NCBI GenBank assembly: GCA_018136815.1
Contig: CM030935.1
Location: 6,366,840 to 6,430,839 of the forward strand
Length of the DNA stretch: 64,000 nucleotides
Reading direction: 5' to 3'
Source: Isochrysis galbana
Lineage: Eukaryota; Haptophyta; Isochrysidales; Isochrysidaceae
Below the pieces are notes generated by a model. The model saw nothing but the letters and a program-made list of their open reading frames with translations, searched no databases and was not told the origin of the DNA. Below are positions 1 to 12,344 of the stretch, in pieces. Each line of letters starts with the position of its first letter. Position 1 is the first letter of the stretch. The translations under genes were made by a program, and so were the position numbers.

Positions 1-66
1 CATTGCTTCCTGCTGCCGCCCCTTGTGGTGAGGCTTATTTGAGCTTGCGTTTGCCATCCCGTGCAG

Positions 67-2180
<2,114 letters not shown>

Positions 2181-3240
2181 TGGGATGTGGAGCTCGAATA
2201 TGCGCACAGCCGCATGGATGATGCCGCTTGGATCAACATTTGCCATGCCTGCGTGTTTGGCGTGCAGCTGCACCTTTGTTCGTCACTTCAGACCCTGCCT
2301 TGTCTCGAGATCCTGCCTCTGAGCACGTAATCGGATCTCTGGGCAGCCATGCTTGTAATCCAGTAGCACTGACCTCTCTAAGTAGACCTCTCCATACGAT
2401 TTGGGCATAGTGGCACAAGGAGCTACAGCGATCAACTCATCTAGCAGTACTTGAACCATCTCGGCGTTGAAACTACGGCTCAAGCCGTGCTGCTTCTCGA
2501 GCCGCTCAACCAGCACCCGGAACCACTGAAGTAGTCGGCGCAGAGGAAATGGGAAGGCACTTGTGGCTAGAAACGCCGCAGCACTTGTCCTGTTCCCTGA
2601 GTTGACGATTGGTGCCATTGGCGGCAGCGTGCCGTGCCGCGTGTGTGCTTGGCACGGATGTCCGTGGATTTCTCGTGGGCACACACTTCGAGGATGCTCC
2701 GGGCTTGCCCGTTGTGGTTTGCACACGACACGTGAATTCTGACCCATCGTACGCACTGCAAATGAGAGCGTTCGCTTCTCAGACGGTTGGTTCTCTTGCG
2801 CTATCGCTATCGAGATGCCCCGGGGATGCCTTTAGCTACAAGGAATGTGGATTTGTCAGATTCCCTTGGTGCATTGCGCGAATTTGCAGAATGGAGAGCC
2901 CACGCACGACCACGCGACAATGTTGAGAGGAGCTGATTGCGGTTTGTCTCCCCCCCCCCCCCCCCCCCTCCCCTTCTCCCGTGACCGTATATTCTTGGAG
3001 GAAGGAGACGTTATGTCTTTTGTTTGTACTTGCCTGTGTGATATGTGTGTCCGAGGAAGGCTTTTATGCATGGTTTGTCCTGCAGAGTAGTGCTTTCTGC
3101 TTGTGGTGAGCCTTTGTGACATCGTGATAGTCATCTCCATCTTCAGCCCGTATAATATAGGCCAATATGACCATCAATATTCAATATAGGATCCATGGTC
3201 CATGACTTTCATTTTCATTTCTGTATTTTGTATTTTCGCA
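2181..3240. other. Intergenic, possible minus-strand exon
   Basis: No firm gene. A minus-strand reading frame between about 2283 and 2600 has protein-like composition (for example FNAEMVQVLLDELIAVAP) but no start, splice context or family I recognise. It may be an exon of an unresolved gene or chance. A poly-C run lies near 2949-2969. The A+T-richer stretch 3140-3245 is the only other contrast. Confidence 0.3.
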
Positions 3241-3789
3241 TTATTCAGCTGTCATTAAAGCGTTAGGGTCATGTGGAGCGCGCGCCACGCTTCCTCCTCC
3301 TCTCCCACCCGCCCCGCCACGCCGAACGATCGGTCCATGACCGAAGCTGCGCCACCGCGAACCGTCCACGCTAAGGCAAAGGAGCCACGACAACACGACA
3401 ACTAGCAAGGCCTGCGCAAGCCACGGCCACGGCCAACGCCCAACGCCACCGCTGCCCAACGCCCAACAGCCAGCAGACAAGAGCCCCAGGCCACACTAGC
3501 AACGATCACGCGGCGTCGCGCGGCTCACGCGGCGTCGCGCCCCTCATCGTCCTCATCTCGGCCACCCTGGTCACCGCGATAGTGCCAGGGCGATATGGAT
3601 ATGGAGCTGCAGCACGGGATGGGAGGATGGGATGGGCCCCCCTGACCCCATCCAGTGGACCGCGCCCGCCTACCGCGTCTGCGTGCGCTCGCTGAGCCAC
3701 CGCCATTGCAGACTGCAGACTGCAACCGGAAGTCCTCCTCTCCTCGCAGCGATAGAGCAAGCCGTGCGGGGCCTATGAGGTCGCGTTCC
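3241..3789. other. GC-rich stretch without a recognised gene
   Basis: Strongly GC-rich, with short ORFs of skewed Arg/Ala/Gly composition on both strands. Nothing resembles a conserved family. It ends where a retrotransposon LTR fragment begins. Confidence 0.3.
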
Positions 3790-3993
3790 TGTCGCATTCA
3801 TCCTAGATGATGCGATTTCCAGGCTCTTATTTCTAGGTCATTCGCCGTGCGGCCACACGGTGAAGCTCAGGCACATCTAGGTTGGTAGGGTTCATCCCTA
3901 GCGGCCTAGAATTCGGGTTCTCGTTTCGTTCCTTCTACTTCTAGCCTATTTGTCAGGTCTAGATTCCAGGTTTCCTCCTTTCGGGTAATCTTG
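3790..3993 (+). repeat. Chromovirus LTR fragment (5' ~200 bp)
   Basis: The stretch begins TGTCGCATTCATCC, the exact start of the long LTRs at 48170-49262 and 60101-61202, here in the opposite orientation. It follows them closely for about 200 bp and breaks off at CTTGA, where the palindrome of a hairpin-ATG element begins at 3996. It is therefore an LTR truncated or interrupted by that insertion. No continuation of the LTR was found on the far side of the element. Confidence 0.85.
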
Positions 3994-4693
3994 AGAACTA
4001 AGTTTATACTTAGACGCGATGGAGCGCGCCGCCGCGACTCCCCTCCCCTTCGGGCCCCCCGCCGAGGGCGCCCCCCCAGTGCCCATGGAGCAGCCGCTGT
4101 CGAAGCGGCCGCGTCCGCCCACCGAGGCCGAGCAGGTGCGTGCGACTCCGGTCGCGCCACACGGCCCGTGGCCCCGGCCACACTACTCATGGCAGCCATG
4201 CTGGCCTCCCCCATGGGGGGCAGCAGGCTGCTGGCAGTACCCCACCAATGCCAGGCTCAAACAGTCACCCTTCCATTGGGCATGCCTTATGGCAGAGGCC
4301 CCTCTCGCCCTGGCAAGGGCCGCGCTGCTCCGGCAGCGCGGCCCGCGGCCGGGTGGCCCTTATGGGCACAACAACACACACCCCATTGCTGCAAGCAACA
4401 TACGCTTCAAAGGCACCCCCTCAGACACACTCCACCACACGCACAAAACACACGCTCACGCCCCCCCTTGGGACAACAACAACAACGCGCCCCCACCCTA
4501 TGCCCCCACGCACGCAACACTGACCACTATCATCCCCGCCCACGCCTCACAGGACCAAGATTCAGACAATGAAAACGACATCACAGACTCTGACGCCACT
4601 TTCGAACTCTCGTTCCATCAAACCGGAGACATCGTCCTCCAGGACACGACGGCGTATGCCGCCATCGTCGAGCTACTCCTTGAACTCGAGGGC

Positions 4694-4861
4694 TATCGCC
4701 GGGAGCCCGCAGCGCGAGCCCCGGCGGCGGTGAGAGAGCGGCGCGGCGCGCCGCCATCGCGCTACGCCATGACAAGATGATTAAAAGATACCTAGGGGGC
4801 ACTGCCACACAAGGCACACTAACGGTATAGAACCAAAAATGGCACAAGACACCCTGTGATA
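4694..4861 (-). repeat. TRIM LTR (3' LTR in minus-strand sense)
   Basis: 168-bp terminal repeat matching 5781-5948 base for base as far as I can read. It lies next to the polypurine tract, which on the plus strand is the CCCCCTCCT just to its right. Confidence 0.9.
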
Positions 4862-5014
4862 CCCCCTCCTAAGCGGAGTACGGATGGGATCCGAATGACG
4901 CTTACACAAATTGAACACAAACAAATGTCTGTCAAATGTGGATGGAAAAGCAAGTTGCAACTTGGCCAACAAAAAGGGCCAATCTTTCCCAAAGGGACAA
5001 TTCCTGCCCCAGCA

Positions 5015-5365
5015 GGGGAGAAGAGAAAGAAGAGAGACGAGACAGCGGTGCAGCCGAGCGGTCAGAAGGACTTACCCTCCCAGTTGGGGAGGAGAGAGAA
5101 GAGAGAAGGGACGGAAGTGCAACAACGCAGCCGAGCCGGTCAGATGGACCAACCCTCCCAGTCGGGGAGGAGAGAGAAGAGATGACCGTGCAGCCAAGTG
5201 GTCAGAGGGACTGCGAACCCTCCAGCGAGGGAGCAGCCGAGTGGTCAAGCGGCAGACCCCTCCCAGTGGGGAGGAGAGAGAAAGAAGACGGCGCAGCCGA
5301 GCCGGTCAGATGGACCGACCCTCCCAGTAGGGGAGGAGAGAGAAAGTACGGCAGCGCAACGAAGA
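5015..5365. repeat. Minisatellite inside the TRIM
   Basis: About six degenerate tandem units of roughly 50-65 bp. Each holds GCCGAG(C)GGTCAGA and then CCCTCCCAGT..GGGGAGGAGAGAGA. The CCCTCCC/GGGGAGG pairs in each unit could form small hairpins. Confidence 0.75.
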
Positions 5366-5780
5366 AGAGGCCCAGCGGGACCCCAACTCTCCCAGACAAG
5401 AGGAAGGGGGAGAGGCGGAGAGAAAGAGAAAGAGGGGCACTCACCCAGACGGGGCACTCGCCCAGCAATGAATCGAGAAGCGATCAACGGGGCCAGGGGG
5501 GCAGCTCGCGCGAGCGCGCGCAAGCGAGGCGAAGTAATGCGGGCAGGGGGTGCACACAAGGATCAATGGGATCCATTCCCATTCCCTCCCGAGCAAGGGG
5601 CCCAGAGGGACCACCTCCCCCAGAGGGGGAGAGAGAGAGGGAGAGAGGAGGCTCGCTACCATGCGTCGCCATGCAGCCATGCAGCCCAAAGCGACTGCGC
5701 GAGCGCGCGCAGCTCGCGGCGGTCCGCGAGAGTCGGCTCAGCAAGCCCAGCCCTGCCCCTCTACCTGGTTGGGAGCTCCA

Positions 5781-5948
5781 TATCGCCGGGAGCCCGCAGC
5801 GCGAGCCCCGGCGGCGGTGAGAGAGCGGCGCGGCGCGCCGCCATCGCGCTACGCCATGACAAGATGATTAAAAGATACCTAGGGGGCACTGCCACACAAG
5901 GCACACTAACGGTATAGAACCAAAAATGGCACAAGACACCCTGTGATA
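5781..5948 (-). repeat. TRIM LTR (5' LTR in minus-strand sense)
   Basis: Second copy of the 168-bp repeat. The TGG-initial primer-binding-site-like sequence lies immediately to its left on the plus strand (5764-5780). Confidence 0.9.
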
Positions 5949-6330
5949 AGGGCGTAGACCCCGAGCCAGACTTCTGGGCCCGCTCAGCGAGGGGCCCGTG
6001 GCACATAGCGGTCAACGAAGATTGCGCTCAACAATTCCAGGCCAAATACGGGGACCACACCACCATCCGCGTCCTAGCCCAAGATCTCCCCGTGCGCATC
6101 CGCATCGAATCCATCGACGAGAGGATCAACAAAAAGGGCACCTCCTCACGCAAGGCCCTCTACGAGGCGCTTCAAGATGTCGCAGCCCACATCGTAGTCG
6201 AGGCGGAAGGCCTCGCGCAAGCCTCGAAAATCACCTTGAGCGCGCTCGTCAAAGCGGTCGAGTCGCAAGGCCTCACCTTCCTGAAGGGAAACCGGGAGCG
6301 CATGAAACTCGAAGGTGAGTCGGGCACCTT

Positions 6331-6526
6331 TGTATCGAAAGTAGCCCACTCAACCCGCTGGCACCTATACGTCTCCGCGGCGCAAGGAGGTTTTCTCTGT
6401 AGAGGTAGAGTAGTAGAGAAGAGTAGTAGAGTAGAGTACACGGCTCTTTTCCTTCTTCTCTTCCGGTTGCTTCTCCCAGACCTTCGTCGCCCCCCCCCCC
6501 CCCCCCCCCCTTCCGGCGGCAAATCG
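6331..6526. other. Low-complexity stretch between MERA ORF and next ORF
   Basis: Contains AGTAGAG-type short repeats (about 6405-6440) and a poly-C run (about 6489-6510). The MERA frame stays open through it but the translation is low complexity. Confidence 0.4.
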
Positions 6527-7210
6527 ATGGCGGCGGAGGCCTCTCTCGTCCATTCCCGTCTTCTGCGTTGGGAGACAGAGCTGACGGCGGAGGTGCAGTC
6601 ATTATCCCATAAGCTCGAGATCGGCTCGTTTGACCGCACTTCCAATATTCACACAACCGTCTCCCGCCTCGGAGAGACATCAGAGAAACTCTCCGCCGTT
6701 CGTGAAGCGATCGCCTCGCTTCAATCCTCTCTCTCACGCGCTCACGGGATCATACGCAGCAGTACTCCGGGAACGCAGAGACCGCTTCCCGTCATCATTG
6801 CCGTCTCACCCAACCACACATCCGGCCGCACCCACCAGATAGCCAGGACGCCAGCTACGCTCCGGAGCGGCGGCTCGCCTCTTGACATGATCTTCCAGTG
6901 TGGGGGGCCTCCGTCCACATGGGCGGACGACCTGGACGCCAAGGAGATCGGGGTGTACTACGGTCGTTTTGGTGCGCCCGTCGGCCCGGCGTTCGATCGC
7001 GCCGCCGTAGAGGCCTCCGCCGTGCGCGAGCTGCCGCGCATAGCTAGCAAGGTTCGCGAGCGTTTGTCTGATGCCCATGATGTGCACTTGCTCTCCCTCA
7101 CCACGGCGGCTCGCTCGCCGATTCTTGCCAATGCAAGCAGCGTCCACTCTCGAACCATTGTGGGTTTCGGAAAAGAAGGCGACAACGTCGCTCGCAAGCT
7201 GGTCTTCTAG
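6527..7210 (+). CDS. Hypothetical protein with coiled-coil N-terminus
   Basis: ATG at 6527 opens 227 codons to TAG at 7208-7210. The first ~70 residues (WETELTAEVQSLSHKLE, then SEKLSAVREAIASLQ) have heptad-like spacing consistent with a coiled coil. The rest has normal codon-like composition with no motif I recognise. It is in the same frame as the MERA ORF upstream, so it could instead be the distal part of that protein. The intervening poly-C and AGTAGAG repeats favour a separate gene with its own 5' leader. A host gene disrupted by the element just upstream is equally possible. Confidence 0.4.
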   Translation: MAAEASLVHSRLLRWETELTAEVQSLSHKLEIGSFDRTSNIHTTVSRLGETSEKLSAVREAIASLQSSLSRAHGIIRSSTPGTQRPLPVIIAVSPNHTSGRTHQIARTPATLRSGGSPLDMIFQCGGPPSTWADDLDAKEIGVYYGRFGAPVGPAFDRAAVEASAVRELPRIASKVRERLSDAHDVHLLSLTTAARSPILANASSVHSRTIVGFGKEGDNVARKLVF

Positions 7211-8190
7211 AGGCATGGCCGTGGTCTCTTTTGGGTAGTCTTGAGAGTACTTTCTAGGAGCGTGGAAAGTCCGCATCATTCTCTAGTCGCTCCTTCTGTG
7301 CCTGAAAGACGCGTTGTTGCAGGCTGCGCCGCTGGATCTGAGCTGCGCGCCCTGCTTAGGCGACCGATTGCAAATGGATTGACAACCACGGGATCTGCGA
7401 AATGCATGGACGAGAATTTGCGGACGATGCCAAGTACCAAGCAGGTGGCGGGTGAGGAGGGGCAGCTAGAAATTAGATGTAAAAAACTTTGTAATATTCT
7501 TACCGCGCACGCGGCTCTGAAAAAAATTCTTGAAGGCGCACGCTAAGCTACTGTAGACATTCCCATCTCCGCTTCACTGCTGACATCGCCCTTGCCCCTA
7601 CCTCTCTACCTCTCCCTCTCCTCTCTTTCATCTTTCACACCCTTCACGCTCCCCCCTCCCCCTCGTTCCTTCTTCATCGGTTTTGGGGGGGTCGGCCCAT
7701 GTGCACAACCTTGGGCCTGACGTTGGGGGGAGGGGCGGGGCGGGCCTCTTGATGTGAGTTTGGCTGGTGGCAGGCGGCATGCTTCGTTGTGGGGGCCCGC
7801 CGCTTGGCTTCCCCTATCCCCTATCCCCTGTGGGTTTGTGGTTTGTGTGTGCTGTTGTCTTGTTGGGAGGCGCTTCTTTTTGTGCGCGTCGCGCCGGGCT
7901 GCAGAGCGAAGTGCCGCTGAAAAGAGTTTGAAATAGCTCGTCTTGGTGAACATCACTGAAGGTGAGAGCGAATACTATCTTGATAATATCTTAGAACCAC
8001 ATGCATGATGCATGGGTCAAGACCAAGACTATCGTCGGTGCTTGATTTAGTTTGCGAAGCCGTCAGCAGCACTTGCACTTGCACTTGCCTTTGCATATTC
8101 ATGTTGCGCATGGCGCTCATGGCAATGAGGGTGTGTGTGTACTGCAAAAAAATCGCCGCATTGCGGCTTGCGGACGTTAGTACTCGTGGC
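7211..8190. other. Intergenic, no recognised gene
   Basis: Short ORFs only. Pyrimidine-rich stretch at about 7590-7670 and G-runs around 7683-7745. Near 8060-8100 there is a short CACTTG tandem (TTGCACTTGCACTTGCC). Nothing else stands out. Confidence 0.3.
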
Positions 8191-8194
8191 CACG

Positions 8195-8355
8195 AACGAA
8201 AAAAAAAATCTTCTTAAAATTCCCCGCTACTTGTGCGACGTGAGGCAGAGTGCTAATGAACCTCCCTACTACCCAAACCTAACCCCTGTCAACCCCCTTC
8301 CCCCTCCCCAGTTCCCTCTTTAGCGGAGAAGCTGGTTCCGGGGAGGCCGTGCACG
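8195..8355 (+). repeat. Dispersed repeat R1, copy 1
   Basis: Similar in order and spacing to 34050-34228: AAAATCTTCT, CCGCTAC, GTGAGGCAG, CCTCCCTACTA, CCCCAGTTCCCTC, then a GGTTCCGGGGAG-type end. The other copy is interrupted by the chromovirus derivative at 34240. Confidence 0.7.
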
Positions 8356-8390
8356 CTGCTTCGGCCAGGAGTGGTGGGGAGCAACTAAGA

Positions 8391-8706
8391 CCAAAAGCGT
8401 TCGCAATTATCCCCATCCCTGCTAACACCTTTTGTTGTCACCTGAAGGTTACTTGACTCAACTTGACACTTCACATGTTGAAACACACACGTGGTCTGAC
8501 TCCATTCACTCGATTTGGGGCAAGGTCGATATCTCGTTGAAATCACGATCCACGTCTCACAAACGCTCATTATATTTTTGACAGCATCGGATTGACCAAC
8601 CTCAGTGTGACGTTAGCTAGTGTATTGATGCGGTGGGACGTTAGCTAGTGGTGATTGAACGCTTCTCGCCTCAACGAAAGGGATGGGGATAACTGAACGC
8701 TTCTGG
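8391..8706. mobile_element. MITE-like element with ~25-bp inverted ends
   Basis: The left end AAGCGTTCGCAATTATCCCC... recurs inverted at the right end (GGGGATAACTGAACGCTT), giving terminal inverted repeats sharing TTATCCCCATCCCT and AAGCGTTC. The interior is non-coding. The left 120 bp recurs at 16736-16875. I see no clear target duplication. Confidence 0.65.
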
Positions 8707-9728
8707 TCGTCAACGTGACCTTCTAGCGTGGGGGTCTCGCATCTTTTGTTCATTCTTACGCGAGACTGACAACACCCTATCCACCAATCGCCGTGCTTGA
8801 GTGCATGCTTGAGCGATTTGGATTTGGGTCAGGTGCTGAATGGCGTTTGTGAGGTTGTTTATCGTCTTGAAGATGTCATCTAGGGCCAGACACTCTCCTG
8901 GTTCCTAGGTGCACGGAGGATCCAATGGCTCGTCTACAGGCAGTCTACTGTCTACACGGTCGGTGCCAAGCGAGAGCGCGGCGGTGGCGGCGCGCTCCAG
9001 CTTGCAACGAAGCTACAAACTTAGTGCTAACAGGTGGCGTGACGACGCAACATAGACTAGGCAAAGGGAGAACGACTCGTCGCGAGTCGTCTACTACTAA
9101 CGACCATCCTCCAATACCAAGGATAAGCTCAACCAAGCACCAAGCAACACCAAGTGTAAGCGGTGCACCAAAAAATGCAATCTCAAGCTCGCAAGGGAAG
9201 GTAGCCGGAAAAAGCAAGCCGCGAGTATGCCGACACGATGATCAGACGTACGAACGGATGCTCCACACGTGCACTGCCAAGTATCCAGCATTAGATGGCA
9301 CGCGGAAGAGACTTTCGAAGACGGGGCATGTCAGCCTCGGCGATCTCACAACCATCCAACACTCTCAACAATCAGCGCGGGGGAGAGGCGGGGGAATTCG
9401 CCCAAGACTTGGACGTGAGGGGAGCGAATGCCTCCTCTCCAACTAAAGAATATTCATGATATCGGCCGTCATCCTGCGGCACTTGCGCGCTCAAAACCAT
9501 GGTATCTCTCCTGGGTGGTGCTCTCCATCGCGGTGTACACCATCCTGCCCTTCAAATCGGCATTTTGCGGAAGACATGTTGGTCGCTCCCGGCCGCTGCA
9601 CCGGGCGCTATCGAGCTAGTCCCAATTCATCATAAGTCGCAACGTGAGCAGCCGTGGGCGGACTTTTGCCTAGCCGTGGTTATCAAGCATGCCTCATGGC
9701 CGTTGGTAAATGCCTTGCGCCGAACCCG
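8707..9728. other. Intergenic, weak ORF only
   Basis: A plus-strand ORF at 8925-9446 (173 codons, basic, Ser/Thr/Arg-rich) has no recognisable domain and may be chance. The remainder up to the 3' end of malate synthase shows nothing specific. Confidence 0.3.
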
Positions 9729-12344
9729 CTATGCATGCACAGCGTCGTCGCGCGCAGCCTCGGTTGCGTCCATCGCCTTACGTACACGTCGCCAATGAGA
9801 GAGCGTCTCCTCGGTGTAGCCGTTCGGTGTCTCACGGCCCTTGAAAATAAGGTCAAGTGCCGCTTGCCACTCGGGGCCGTCGAAGTTCGGGGCAAGCTGT
9901 TTGTAACCTTGCCCACCCAAGTTTTGCTTGTCGACAATCGCAGCCATCCTCTTAAGCGTGTCGAGGACCTGAGAGTGGTGCACGCATAGCGGTGAATACG
10001 AGTGAAGAGAATTAGAAATCGAGAAGAGCGAGGCGGGCCGAGACTGGCGGCTGATTCCCTACCTGCCCTTCCGTGACGATGCCGTGGTGAAGCCAGTTAG
10101 CAATGTGCTGGCTGGAGATTCGGAGGGTGGCGCGGTCCTCCATCAGCTGCACATTGTTGAGGTCGGGCACCTTGGAGCAGCCGACGCCTTGCCCCACCCA
10201 GCGTACGACGTACCCTAGTAGGCCTTGTGCGTTGTTCTCGAGCTCCCACTGCACCTTCTCTGCGCTCAGAGACGACGGGTCGGCCAGCAGCGGTAACGTC
10301 ATAATCGCCTGAGCCTGCGTGCTGCGTCGCGCCTCAATTTCCGCGGCGCTCTTTTTCATGGTGGCTTGGACTTGCTGGACTGAGGTCTGGTGGTAGTGGA
10401 TTGCGTGCAATGTGGCTGCGGTGGGGCTCGGCACCCAGGCGGTCGAAGCCCCAGCAGTCAACTGGGCACCTTTCTCGCGCACCATCTTGGCCATATCATC
10501 AGGTGCAGCCCACATCCCCTTGCCAATCTGTCCTCGGCCAATGAGCCCCGTCGCCACGCCGCAGTCCACGTTGTTTTCTTCGTATGCATTGTACCAAGGC
10601 GCAGCCTTGAAGTCGGCCTTTGCGAGTACTGGGCCCGCTTGCATCGAGGTGTGGATCTCATCAGCAGTGCGATCGAGGAAGCCGGTGTTGATGAAGAAGA
10701 GGCGCTCCTTGGTTGCCGCCATCATCTGACGCAGGTTGAGCGTCGTGCGACGCTCTTCATCCATCACCTATGTCGGGGCGTGTAACCATCCATGAGCGCG
10801 AGCCCCTATACATAAGTGCAACTCTCTTGCAGCCAACCGCAACGCCCTCCACTTGCGACTGTAGAAAATGCGCAAGGAGACGGGGCCTGAGGTATCGCGC
10901 ACCCCAATCTTCAGAGTATTGTGAGTCAAACCAAGTGCCTTCTCGACGCGGCCAAACAGCTCGACGGCGAAGGCGCCCTCCTCAGGACCGTGCATCTTGG
11001 GCTTGACGATATAAATAGAGCCCGTCTTCGAGTTTGCCACACGAGAGTTGCCCTTGAGGTCGTGTATGGCAGCGGCTGCGGTAACCATAGCGTCGATTAT
11101 GCCCTCGGGAACCAGCTCATCCTTGCCTAGCGTCACCATGTCGGTGTACATGTGGAGGCCAACATTTCGCGCCAACAGCACGGCTCGTCCGGGCAAGATC
11201 ATGATGCCGCCGCCGCGAGCATTTGTCCAGCTTCGGTCCACGTTGAGCTGGCGCATGATCTGCCGCCCGTCTGGAAGCACAAAGGAGGCAAACCGCCGAG
11301 CGTGAGTGCACGGGTTATGTGGGGGGGGAAATCGAGTACACGGCACGGCTCTCAGCGGGCTGCAAGCAAAATGTATGGTGGGTGCCGCACACCTTTCATC
11401 ATCGGCACAGCCAAGTCGCCCTTCATAAGGCCGAGCCAGTTGCCATAGGCCACAATTTTGTCCTCGGCGTCGACCGTGCACGCCGAATCCTCCATATCAC
11501 AGATCGCGGTCATGGCTGACTCCATCTGGATGTCTTTGACGCCCGCTGCGTGTGTCGCTCCGATGCGGTGCGATCGATCGATCTGCAGCTCCATGTGCAA
11601 GCCATTGTTGACAAGGAGGATGGAGCGTGGAGATGCAATGCCGGGAAGGTATCCGGCCAGCTGCTCGGGTTTACGTAGCGTTGCCACGGTGCCAGCGCCA
11701 ATCGCCGCCTCCAGGCTGGCGCTCCCGTCAGAGGCGTTGGCGATGCTCAACCGCGTCACATCGCCCCACTTGGCCAGGTCGAGCGGAAAAATTTGGTCAA
11801 GTAGAGAGTGCGCCTTGTCAAACGCTGCTGCGCCACGCTGCTCATTATACGGCCCTGAGCGGTCGCCGTCAAGCATATCAGTGCCATAGATGGCGTCAAG
11901 TAGCGAGCCCCAGCGCGCGTTGGCGGCGTTGACGATGAATCGGTCGTTGTCCACCGGGCACACCAGCTGCGGCCCCGCAACGTTTGCAATCTCCGGGTCA
12001 ACATTCTGGGTGATTACCTCGAAGTGCGGCGGCTCACTCGCAAGGTAGCCCGCCGCGCGCAGCATGCCCTCGTATGCGTGCGCGTCTGCGGTACGATTTG
12101 CCCGATGCCACGCGTCGATCTCCGCTTGAAGCAAGTCTCTCCTCTGTAGCAGAGCCCTGTTGCGAGGCGCGAGCTCTTCGAGAATGGCACGCATGCCGTC
12201 CCAGAAGGTGCCTGGCCCCACTCCGGTGCCGGGGAGCACGTTCTGCTCGACGAAGGCCTTCAGCTTCGCGTCGACGCGCATCTGGCCCGAGGCGGCGAGG
12301 TGGTGCGCGAGGCGCTGCGGCGTGCTGCGGAGAGGGCGGAGCAT
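9729..12344 (-). CDS. Malate synthase G
   Basis: Condenses glyoxylate with acetyl-CoA to malate, the second dedicated step of the glyoxylate cycle. Four exons on the minus strand: 12344-11393, about 11348/11312-10903, 10767-10063 and 9968-9729. Family motifs include [19 protein letters not shown] (the Asp/Glu magnesium site region), [44 protein letters not shown] and the [15 protein letters not shown] loop. Total length (about 710-740 residues) fits the long G isoform rather than the ~550-residue A form. The N-terminus [15 protein letters not shown] is Arg-rich and could be a mitochondrial presequence; there is no C-terminal SKL. Introns 2 and 3 are clean and phase-matched, but the acceptor of intron 1 is unclear. 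Confidence 0.93.

Larger units (their letters stand above)
4694..5948 (-). mobile_element. TRIM-type miniature LTR retrotransposon
   Basis: Two 168-bp direct repeats (4694-4861 and 5781-5948) appear identical and flank a 919-bp interior. The 5-bp target duplication AGGGC lies at 4689-4693 and 5949-5953. Read on the minus strand, the interior begins directly after the LTR with TGGAGCTCCCAACCAGG, a TGG-initial primer-binding-site-like sequence, and ends with AGGAGGGGGT directly before the other LTR, a polypurine tract. There is no gag or pol coding capacity, so it must be mobilised in trans. LTR ends are TATC/GATA rather than TG/CA. Identical LTRs imply a recent insertion. Confidence 0.88.
3996..6330 (+). 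mobile_element. Hairpin-ATG (MERA) element, longest copy, split by a TRIM
   Basis: Starts with the palindrome AACTAAGTTTATACTTAG at 3996-4013, then ATG at 4019 opening an ORF beginning MERA. Five other copies of the same layout occur in the window (18492-18509, 18690-18709, 36891-36910, 46777-46796, 61670-61687). The TRIM at 4694-5948 sits inside it. The right end is not resolved: coding-like sequence runs at least to about 6315, where GGTGAGT could be a splice donor, but the same frame continues open to 7210. Superfamily unknown. A non-LTR retrotransposon first ORF is one possibility, suggested only by a long target duplication at a sister copy. Confidence 0.6.
4019..6330 (+). pseudogene. 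MERA-family ORF interrupted by TRIM insertion
   Basis: The first segment, 4019-4693, encodes 225 codons: a Pro/Ala-rich start (MERAAATPLPFG), a PLSKRPRPP basic patch, a His/Asn/Pro-rich middle and an acidic segment (DQDSDNENDITDSD). The second segment resumes at 5954 in the same frame once the TRIM and one copy of its AGGGC target duplication are removed. It continues DPEPDFWARSARGPWH and then a charged alpha-helical region rich in KALYEALQD-type heptads to about 6315. The ORF is thus disrupted, but only by the insertion; I see no other stop. No catalytic motif is recognisable. A nucleic-acid-binding role is a guess based on the basic patch. Confidence 0.55.

Noticed and set aside
4936-5917. 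Plus-strand ORFs of 239-294 codons inside the TRIM
   Set aside because: They run through the minisatellite and into the LTR; repetitive Glu/Arg/Gly composition with no retroelement motif.
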